Source of the DNA: Methanosphaera sp.
GTDB lineage: Archaea; Methanobacteriota; Methanobacteria; Methanobacteriales; Methanobacteriaceae
Direction of reading: 5' to 3'
DNA: 6,937 nt
NCBI GenBank assembly: GCA_021199865.1
Contig: JAJQHG010000161.1
Location: forward strand, 1 to 6,937
Part shown: piece by piece, positions 1 through 5,389 of the stretch
Numbering within the stretch: the first letter of the stretch is position 1
Layout: each line of letters starts with the position of its first letter
Notes under the pieces: generated by a model
What the model saw: the letters and a program-made list of their open reading frames with translations, nothing else
The model's database searches: none
Told to the model about the DNA's origin: nothing
Made by a program: the position numbers and the translations under genes

Positions 1-28
1 CTTATATCTTTTTTTAGAAAATTTTTAT

Positions 29-99
29 TATTATTTAGAGAATACTTTTTTATAGATTTATTTTATTTAGATTTAATTTATTTTCGAATTTTATTTAGA
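29..99. repeat. T-rich intergenic region with TTTTATTTAGA motifs
   Basis: The 11-mer TTTTATTTAGA occurs at 61-71 and 89-99, exactly 28 bp apart. A one-mismatch copy lies at 29-39. The same 11-mer recurs three times at the other end of the window (6781-6819) with a period of 14 bp, and 28 is twice 14. The stretch is T-rich on the + strand, as archaeal intrinsic termination regions are, so it may end the transcript of a gene lying to the left of the window. That role is inferred; the motif spacing is read directly. Confidence 0.5.
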
Positions 100-136
100 T
101 TTTATTTTATATTTCTAGAACATATATCTAGATTAA

Positions 137-153
137 AAACAATTATTTATACT
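137..153 (+). promoter_or_regulatory. candidate TATA promoter of the alpha/beta hydrolase gene
   Basis: An A-rich stretch (possible BRE) followed by TTTATACT at 146-153 fits an archaeal TATA box. Transcription would start about 25 nt downstream, near 175, giving a leader of roughly 30 nt that contains the GTGAT ribosome site at 196-200. An alternative TATA-like run lies at 169-178. In DNA this AT-rich such matches are weak evidence. Confidence 0.35.
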
Positions 154-195
154 ATTTCTATTTAATAACTATATAGATAATTTATACAAGTTAAT

Positions 196-200
196 GTGAT
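196..200 (+). promoter_or_regulatory. ribosome binding site GTGAT
   Basis: GTGAT ends 3 nt before the ATG at 204. It matches part of AGGAGGTGATC, the complement of the conserved archaeal 16S rRNA 3' end. The same GTGAT+3 nt+ATG arrangement precedes the restriction-modification gene, and GTGAT+4 nt precedes the PHP gene. This repeated pattern supports the chosen starts. Confidence 0.6.
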
Positions 201-203
201 TAT

Positions 204-1193
204 ATGGATATTGAGGATATTAAACCAAAACAGTATACATTAGAGGAATTTGAGTTTATTAATGGTCAAGTACTTACTAGTCAACCAGTAGAATATATTA
301 CCCTTGGAAGTCCTAAGTATGATGATGAGGATCATATTACTAATGCTATCATCTACTTTCATGGAACAAGTGGTAACTATGGATCAATTAAGAGGATAAG
401 TCAGGCACTAGGAGAAGGATTACCATTTGATACAAGTGGATACTTCTTTGTATCACTATCTACACTCGGAACACCTGGCAGTAGTTCTCCAAGTACCTCT
501 GGGCTTAATGGGGATTACCCTGAGTATGGTGTACTAGATATGGTAAACTTTAACAAGAAGTTTCTAGAGGAATGCCTAAATATTGTGCATCCAGCTGGAC
601 TTATTGGTAACTCTATGGGTGGATTTGAGGCAGTATGCTGGGCTGCAATGTATCCAGACAGTATTGATTTTCTAGTATCACTTGTAAGTAGTTACAAGGT
701 TGGTGGACAAAACTATGTTATAGCAAAGGTAATGGATGATATTATAAGATCAGATCCTGATTTTAATGGTGGACATCCTACAAGTAGTATGAAAAGATCA
801 CTAGAATTATCTAGTAAGGCAATGTATAGTTTTGGTTTATCAAGAAAGTTCTACATGGATCAATCAATTAGTGATATTAACAAGTACATGGATGAGTTTG
901 CACTTGAAGATAGTCAGGAAGATGTGCTTGATGCATATTATAGGAATTGTGCAACACTAAACTATGACTTAACATCAAATGTATCAGATATAAGTGTCCC
1001 AACACTAATAATAGCAGTATATGAGGATCAATACTTCCCACCAGAACTAGATGCAATACCAATGCATGCACTAATAGATAACTCAACACTAGTATGCTAT
1101 AACTCCTACCTAGGACATGTAGGATCATCACAACTAGGTAAGATACTACCAGAAATAGAGGAATTCATGAGCCAGTTCAAAGTGGATGAATAA
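204..1193 (+). CDS. alpha/beta hydrolase, homoserine O-acetyltransferase (MetX)-like
   Basis: This 329-residue cytoplasmic protein has the alpha/beta-hydrolase fold. A beta strand runs into HG at 53-54 (oxyanion region). The nucleophile elbow GNSMGG puts Ser137 in place, Asp275 lies in EDQYFPP, and His305 lies in the GH of YLGHVGS. The run LGTPGSSSPSTSG, then the elbow, then WAAMYP resembles the MetX family, where the elbow is typically GGSMGG followed by a WA..YP helix. MetX enzymes acylate homoserine in methionine synthesis. This protein is shorter than typical MetX and lacks the GHDAFL signature after the catalytic His, so it may be another acyltransferase, an esterase, or a divergent paralogue. 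No signal peptide is seen. The start is supported by GTGAT at 196-200. A 180-nt gap before the next gene suggests it is transcribed alone. Isoleucine and leucine codon choice changes along the gene (see findings). The fold is sure; the substrate is not. Confidence 0.85.
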   Translation: MDIEDIKPKQYTLEEFEFINGQVLTSQPVEYITLGSPKYDDEDHITNAIIYFHGTSGNYGSIKRISQALGEGLPFDTSGYFFVSLSTLGTPGSSSPSTSGLNGDYPEYGVLDMVNFNKKFLEECLNIVHPAGLIGNSMGGFEAVCWAAMYPDSIDFLVSLVSSYKVGGQNYVIAKVMDDIIRSDPDFNGGHPTSSMKRSLELSSKAMYSFGLSRKFYMDQSISDINKYMDEFALEDSQEDVLDAYYRNCATLNYDLTSNVSDISVPTLIIAVYEDQYFPPELDAIPMHALIDNSTLVCYNSYLGHVGSSQLGKILPEIEEFMSQFKVDE

Positions 1194-1250
1194 GGAATAA
1201 TTGTATTAGACCTTACATGGAAATCCTTACACATCACCTCCAATACACAC

Positions 1251-1290
1251 TATTTTTAATCACACTTCTAGACGTATATTTCAAGTGTAA
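1251..1290 (+). terminator. possible terminator region after the hydrolase gene
   Basis: A short T run (1253-1257) is followed by a weak inverted repeat: ACACTT at 1262-1267 pairs with AAGTGT at 1283-1288 across a 15-nt loop. Archaeal termination depends mainly on U runs, and this run is short, so the call is weak. Confidence 0.25.
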
Positions 1291-1301
1291 AATCTCTATA
1301 A

Positions 1302-1326
1302 TTAATAAAATATATATATATATATT
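1302..1326 (+). promoter_or_regulatory. candidate promoter of the restriction-modification gene, TATA within an AT repeat
   Basis: The sequence runs from A/T-rich DNA through AAAA into alternating AT and ends at TT (1326). This is the only strong TATA-box candidate between the hydrolase stop and the ATG at 1374. A start site about 25 nt downstream would fall near 1340-1350, leaving a leader of 25-35 nt containing the GTGAT at 1366-1370. Confidence 0.45.
1310..1325. repeat. (AT)8 dinucleotide tract in the promoter region
   Basis: Sixteen bases of perfectly alternating A and T, i.e. eight AT units, sit about 50 bp before the start codon of the type IIG gene and overlap its likely TATA box. Simple dinucleotide tracts in promoters can change length by strand slippage. 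Whether this one varies cannot be told from a single sequence. Confidence 0.8.
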
Positions 1327-1365
1327 GAAAAACTATAAGAAATATGTAATAGATTACTAATTAAA

Positions 1366-1370
1366 GTGAT
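1366..1370 (+). promoter_or_regulatory. ribosome binding site GTGAT
   Basis: GTGAT ends 3 nt before ATG 1374, the same geometry as for the hydrolase gene. This fixes the start of the restriction-modification protein. Confidence 0.6.
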
Positions 1371-1373
1371 AAT

Positions 1374-4277
1374 ATGCCATGTCCTGATGAAATAAAAAAG
1401 TTAGTTGAAAGATTTAAGGAAAATGAATACATATATAAAGATCCAAAAAAATTTGATGAAGAAAATACTAAAATAGAATTTATCAACCCCTTCTTTGAAG
1501 CACTAGGATGGGATGTTCAAAATAAAAATGGAAATGCTCCCGCATATAAAGATGTAGAATTTGAAGATAAAGTGAAAGTTGGTAATAAAACTAAATCACC
1601 AGATTATTCCTTTAGAATAGGTGGGGTAACTAAATTCTATGTAGAAGCCAAGAAACCAAGTGAAGACATTGAAGGAAGTAAAGAACATGCATATCAACTA
1701 AGAAGATATGCTTGGAGTGCAGGTCTTGATCTTTCTATTCTAACAGACTTTGAAGAACTATCAGTATATGAAACAAATACTAAGCCAGAAAAACAACATG
1801 CAAGTATTAGTAGAATAAATACTTATCGCTACACAGACTATATTGATAAGTGGGATGAAATAGCAGATATCTTCAGTAAAGATGCTATTATGAAAGGTTC
1901 TTTTGATAATTTTATTGAAGGACATGAAGGAATTAAGAAGGGTACATCAGAAGTTGATGATGAATTCCTAAAAGAAATCAATAATTGGAGAGAATTACTA
2001 GCAAAAAACATTGCTCTTAGAAATAAAGATCTTACAGTTGATGAGCTAAACTATGCAGTACAACTCATAATTGATAGAATAATATTCTTACGTATTGCAG
2101 AAGATAGAGGTATAGAAAGATATGGTAAACTAGAAAAACTACTAAACAAAAAAGATATTTACAGTAAGTTCTGTGAAATATGTAAAAATGCTGATAAAAT
2201 ATATAATAGTGGCTTATTCCATTTTAACAAAGATAAAGATGAAGATAATGATTTTAGTGTAGATAACTTTACTTTTGATTTAACAATTGATGACAAGGTA
2301 TTTAAAGAAATCTTTAAGAATTTATATTATCCAAATTGTCCATACGAGTTTAGCGTACTTCCACTTGAAACATTAGGACATGTATATGAAGAATTTCTTG
2401 GAAAAACAATTAGACTAACAAAGACACACAAGGCTAAGGTAGAAGAAAAGCCCGAAGTAAAAAAAGCTGGAGGAATATTTTACACACCAACAAAAGTAAC
2501 TAAGTATATAGTAGAAAATACTGTTGGTAAATTAATTGAAGGAAAAACACCATCACAGATAAGCAAAATTAAAATATTAGATCCATCATGTGGATCTGGA
2601 AGCTTTTTACTAAGTGCTTACACTTACTTATTGAATTACCATCTAAAATATTATATTGACCTTGAAAAAAGACCAAAAGATGTAATTTATGAAAAGAGGG
2701 GTAAATATTACCTAACAATCAGAAAAAAGAAGGAAATACTTAAAAATAATATCTATGGAGTAGATATAGATCCACTAGCTGTTGAGGTAACAAAACTAAG
2801 CCTACTATTAAAAGTACTAGAAGATCAGAATAAAGATGAATTAGAACAACAAAGAACATTATTCTCTGAACGAGCACTACCCAACTTAAGTAGTAATATA
2901 AAATGTGGTAACTCACTAGTAGGTTTAGATGTATACACTGGAGAGTATGATAATGTTAATGAAGGTAATTTGAAGCATCCCTTTAGTTATGAAGAAGAGT
3001 TTACAAACATAACCTTTGAGGCAGAGGGTGGTTTCGATGTAGTAATAGGTAATCCACCATATGTAAGACAAGAATCAATAAAGGATATGAAACCATACCT
3101 AAAAGATCATTACCAACTAGGTACAGGAGTAGCAGATTTATATGTATACTTCTATGAGAAAAGCCTTAACCTACTAAAAAAAGGAGGTATACTAGGATAC
3201 ATATGCTCTAATAAGTATACAAGAGTAAAGTATGGTGAAAAACTAAGAAACCACTTATCAACAAACACAACAATTAACTCATATAATGATTGTGAAAGTA
3301 ACACCTTTAAAGCTGGTGTGGACACTAGTATAATAATACTAGAAAAAGATAAACCGAAAAAGAATCATCAAATAAAATTAAACAGAAACTTTGAAATCAA
3401 GCAAATAAGATTAACTAATGAATCATGGTCCATGAAACCTGACTACATACTGAAAATAAAAGACAAACTACTAGAAAAAGGAAAACCCCTAAAAGAATTA
3501 CCAATAACTATTAACTATGGTATAAAAACTGGATATAATAAGGCATTTATCATAAACCGAGAAATAAGAAACCAATTAATAAAGGAAGATCCAAAGAACA
3601 AAGAAATAATCAAGCCAGTACTTAGAGGCAGAGACATAAAACAATACCACCTAAACAACTCACATTTATACTTAATATGTACTAAAAATGGTATTAATGT
3701 TAAAAAAGAATATCCTACAATATATGAATACTTAGAACAGTACAAAGATAAACTAAAACAACGGAGTGATCAAGGAGCCCATTGGACAAACCTCAGAAAC
3801 TGTAAATATTACCATGAATTTGAAAAGCCAAAAATAGTATATGGTGAAATATCAGAAAAGTCACATTTTTATCATGATATTAATAATTATTATGGTGAAG
3901 CAACATCTTTTATATTAACAACTGATAATTTTGATTTAAATTATTTAACAGCATTATTTAATTCTAATGTGGTTTGTTTTTTAATTAAATTATCTTGTTC
4001 AACGTTAAATAAGAAAGGTTTGCGATACAAGAAGATATTTATGGATGAATTACCAATTCCTGTCATTTCACCAGAGAAACAGGAGGAAATAGGAAAAAAC
4101 ACTCCTATAATACAAGAATTATATAAACAGTTAGAGAAAGCTAAAACACCACAATCTAAGAAGGAGTTACAACAGAGAATAGATGTATTAATAGATGAGA
4201 GTAATGAAAAAGTTTATGATTTATTTGAGTTAACACCTGAAGAAATCGCAATTATAGAAGAGGAAATAGAAAATTAA
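1374..4277 (+). CDS. type IIG restriction endonuclease / N6-adenine DNA methyltransferase
   Basis: This 967-residue single-chain enzyme would both methylate adenine in its target and cut unmodified DNA, protecting the cell from foreign DNA. Domains in order: an N-terminal nuclease of PD-(D/E)XK type, with EFINPFFEALGW at 35-46, Pro-Asp at 76-77 and E91-A-K93; a helical connector at about 195-345; and an SAM-dependent methyltransferase. The last has motif X-like GIFYTPTKVTKYIV (367-380), motif I DPSCGSGSF (403-411), an acidic motif II YGVDIDP (461-467) and catalytic NPPY (560-563, gamma class, N6-adenine). A TaqI/Eco57I-type target-recognition region follows from about 700 (INYGIKTGYNKAFII at 713-727, VLRGRDIKQY at 749-758, LPIPVISPEKQEEIGK at 893-908), and the protein ends in a charged, possibly coiled-coil tail. 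All key residues are present and the frame is intact, so it appears functional. No separate R, M or S gene flanks it. Codons favour AAA, GAA, AGA, CTA and ATA, unlike the genes downstream. The DNA target cannot be predicted by eye. Confidence 0.93.
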   Translation: MPCPDEIKKLVERFKENEYIYKDPKKFDEENTKIEFINPFFEALGWDVQNKNGNAPAYKDVEFEDKVKVGNKTKSPDYSFRIGGVTKFYVEAKKPSEDIEGSKEHAYQLRRYAWSAGLDLSILTDFEELSVYETNTKPEKQHASISRINTYRYTDYIDKWDEIADIFSKDAIMKGSFDNFIEGHEGIKKGTSEVDDEFLKEINNWRELLAKNIALRNKDLTVDELNYAVQLIIDRIIFLRIAEDRGIERYGKLEKLLNKKDIYSKFCEICKNADKIYNSGLFHFNKDKDEDNDFSVDNFTFDLTIDDKVFKEIFKNLYYPNCPYEFSVLPLETLGHVYEEFLGKTIRLTKTHKAKVEEKPEVKKAGGIFYTPTKVTKYIVENTVGKLIEGKTPSQISKIKILDPSCGSGSFLLSAYTYLLNYHLKYYIDLEKRPKDVIYEKRGKYYLTIRKKKEILKNNIYGVDIDPLAVEVTKLSLLLKVLEDQNKDELEQQRTLFSERALPNLSSNIKCGNSLVGLDVYTGEYDNVNEGNLKHPFSYEEEFTNITFEAEGGFDVVIGNPPYVRQESIKDMKPYLKDHYQLGTGVADLYVYFYEKSLNLLKKGGILGYICSNKYTRVKYGEKLRNHLSTNTTINSYNDCESNTFKAGVDTSIIILEKDKPKKNHQIKLNRNFEIKQIRLTNESWSMKPDYILKIKDKLLEKGKPLKELPITINYGIKTGYNKAFIINREIRNQLIKEDPKNKEIIKPVLRGRDIKQYHLNNSHLYLICTKNGINVKKEYPTIYEYLEQYKDKLKQRSDQGAHWTNLRNCKYYHEFEKPKIVYGEISEKSHFYHDINNYYGEATSFILTTDNFDLNYLTALFNSNVVCFLIKLSCSTLNKKGLRYKKIFMDELPIPVISPEKQEEIGKNTPIIQELYKQLEKAKTPQSKKELQQRIDVLIDESNEKVYDLFELTPEEIAIIEEEIEN

Positions 4278-4308
4278 TCACATCCTCTAATATTTTATTA
4301 TTTTAGGA
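4278..4308 (+). terminator. T-rich termination region after the restriction-modification gene
   Basis: Just after the stop codon there are runs of T separated by single A residues (4291-4304), with no stem-loop. This fits archaeal U-rich termination and would separate the restriction gene from the nop10 operon. Confidence 0.35.
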
Positions 4309-4317
4309 TTGGCATTA

Positions 4318-4325
4318 TTATAAAT
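4318..4325 (+). promoter_or_regulatory. candidate TATA box of the nop10 operon
   Basis: TTATAAAT lies 33-40 nt before the nop10 ATG. Initiation about 25 nt downstream would leave a leader of only about 10 nt. That agrees with the lack of any Shine-Dalgarno sequence before nop10 and suggests a nearly leaderless transcript. Inferred from spacing only. Confidence 0.4.
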
Positions 4326-4357
4326 TAATTAAGTAATAAGTACAATATATTATTATT

Positions 4358-4534
4358 ATGAAGTTCCAGATGAGGAAATGTAAGTCTTGTGGTGAGTATA
4401 CCCTGGAGGATATTTGTCCAGAGTGTGATGTGAAGACTGGTGTTATTTTTCCTGCCCGTTATTCTCCACAGGATAAGTATGGTAAGTATAGGCGTATACT
4501 AAAGAAACAGCAGATGGAAGAAGATAATTATTAA
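4358..4534 (+). CDS. nop10: H/ACA ribonucleoprotein protein Nop10
   Basis: This 58-residue protein is the small Nop10 subunit of the archaeal H/ACA complex, which with Cbf5, Gar1 and L7Ae carries out guide-RNA-directed pseudouridylation of rRNA. The N-terminal zinc ribbon is complete: C8-x2-C11 and C20-x2-C23. The conserved motif PARYSPQDKYGKYRR follows at 32-46, and a short basic then acidic tail ends the protein. Length and layout match the family closely. I chose the ATG at 4358 because MKFQMRKC fits archaeal homologues; an in-frame ATG at 4370 would leave only three residues from the new Met to the first zinc ligand. No ribosome site precedes it. The PAC2-family gene begins 26 nt after the stop, so the two are probably co-transcribed. 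In many euryarchaea nop10 follows the aIF2-alpha gene; here a restriction enzyme gene is in that place. Confidence 0.95.
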   Translation: MKFQMRKCKSCGEYTLEDICPECDVKTGVIFPARYSPQDKYGKYRRILKKQQMEEDNY

Positions 4535-4546
4535 TTAATAACTTAT

Positions 4547-4551
4547 AAGGA
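4547..4551 (+). promoter_or_regulatory. ribosome binding site AAGGA
   Basis: AAGGA ends 9 nt before ATG 4561. It matches the 5' half of the archaeal Shine-Dalgarno consensus, unlike the GTGAT 3' half used by other genes here, and the longer spacing is consistent with that. Confidence 0.45.
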
Positions 4552-4560
4552 TAAGATACT

Positions 4561-5343
4561 ATGACAAGTGAGACTAAGATTAAAGAATTAGAAGAAGTTA
4601 CATTTAATGACCCTATAGTTTTAGAGGGTCTTCCTGGTATAGGTTTTGTTGGGAAGATTGTTGTTGACCAGATTATTAAGCAGACTGATGCTACTAAGTT
4701 TGCTGAGTTAAACTCAGACTATTTCCCTCCACAGGTTACTGTTAAGGCTGATGGTTTAGTTGATCATATGAAGAATGAGTTTTATTATGTGAAGGATTTT
4801 GGTAGTAATAATCAGGATATTATCTTGTTGACTGGTAATTCTCAGGGTTCTGATCATAAGGGTCAGACTGCTATTTCTAAGGTTTTAATTAATTATTTTG
4901 AGGATCTTGGTGCTAAGAAGATTTTTACTCTTGGTGGTCTTGGTACTGGTGAGATGGTTGAGGATCATAAGGTGTTTGTTGCAGGTAATAGTAAGGATCT
5001 TGTTGATAGCATATTAGAGCTTGATAATACTAGTATTAGGAAGGATGAAGGTGGTGCTATTGTTGGTGCATCTGGTATCCTCTTATATTATGCTCAGGAG
5101 AAGGGTATTGATGCTGCCTGTCTTATGGGTGAGACTCCTGGATTCTATGTTGATCCATATGCTGCACGTGAATTATTATTAGTCTTATTTGATGTTCTTG
5201 ACTTTGAGATTGACTTAGATGAGTTAAATGAGAAGGTTGATGCTACTCTTAAAACTTTATCTAATAATCCACAGCTTGGTCAACAGTTAGGTATGAATCC
5301 TAATGCTAATAGGCCTAATGATGACTTAAGATATATTGGATAA
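4561..5343 (+). CDS. PAC2-family (proteasome assembly chaperone-like) protein
   Basis: This 260-residue soluble protein belongs to the archaeal COG2047/PAC2 family. Archaeal relatives such as Pyrococcus PbaA/PbaB are linked to 20S proteasome assembly or proteasome binding. Visible signatures are GLPGIGFVGK at 23-32, the strand-loop TGNSQG at 91-96, GGLGTG at 125-130, GASGILL at 169-175 and GETPG at 190-194 followed by VDP. A helical segment and a flexible Asn/Pro-rich tail (235-257) end in RYIG. The tail resembles a proteasome-docking tail, but its Tyr is third from the end, not second as in the canonical HbYX motif, so docking is uncertain. The gene follows nop10 by 26 nt and precedes the PHP gene by 46 nt. 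Codons are mostly T- or G-ending (AAG, GAG, GGT, GTT), the resident style of this operon. The family is confident; the role as a chaperone is inferred. Confidence 0.88.
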   Translation: MTSETKIKELEEVTFNDPIVLEGLPGIGFVGKIVVDQIIKQTDATKFAELNSDYFPPQVTVKADGLVDHMKNEFYYVKDFGSNNQDIILLTGNSQGSDHKGQTAISKVLINYFEDLGAKKIFTLGGLGTGEMVEDHKVFVAGNSKDLVDSILELDNTSIRKDEGGAIVGASGILLYYAQEKGIDAACLMGETPGFYVDPYAARELLLVLFDVLDFEIDLDELNEKVDATLKTLSNNPQLGQQLGMNPNANRPNDDLRYIG

Positions 5344-5350
5344 TTCTCTA

Positions 5351-5380
5351 CCTCCTCTTTTTTTATTAATTATTTTTTTA
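5351..5380 (+). terminator. pyrimidine/T-rich tract between the PAC2 and PHP genes
   Basis: The 46-nt gap holds a CCTCCTC stretch followed by a run of T, then TTAATTA and a second T run ending at 5379. U-rich tracts such as this terminate archaeal transcription at least partly, so this could lower expression of the PHP gene relative to nop10 and PAC2. No separate TATA box for the PHP gene is evident. Confidence 0.4.
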
Positions 5381-5385
5381 GTGAT
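5381..5385 (+). promoter_or_regulatory. ribosome binding site GTGAT that decides the PHP start
   Basis: GTGAT ends 4 nt before ATG 5390. It selects this start over the in-frame ATG at 5336, which overlaps the end of the PAC2 gene and has no such site. Confidence 0.6.
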
Positions 5386-5389
5386 TGAT

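Noticed and set aside
877..1131. Open frame of 84 codons on the minus strand inside the hydrolase gene
   Set aside because: It is antisense to a clear catalytic domain, low in complexity (His/Leu/Val rich), and has no ribosome site; it is a shadow of the real gene.
1107..1235. Small minus-strand frame (about 42 codons) preceded by a perfect GGAGGTGAT
   Set aside because: The ATG overlaps the ribosome site itself, so spacing is wrong; the nearest well-spaced starts hit stops at once, and most of the frame is antisense to the hydrolase gene.
3515..3745. Open frame of 76 codons on the minus strand inside the restriction enzyme gene
   Set aside because: It lies wholly within the target-recognition region on the opposite strand and shows no motif or start signal.
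1374..4277. BREX PglX or a type I HsdM as the identity of the large methyltransferase
   Set aside because: The protein carries its own N-terminal D77 / E91-x-K93 nuclease and a C-terminal recognition domain, and no BREX, HsdS or HsdR genes flank it.
5336..5389. Hydrophobic N-terminal extension of the PHP protein (18 residues) as a membrane anchor
   Set aside because: It is translated from the T-rich intergenic tract, overlaps the PAC2 gene, and lacks a ribosome site, whereas ATG 5390 has GTGAT and gives a normal PHP start.
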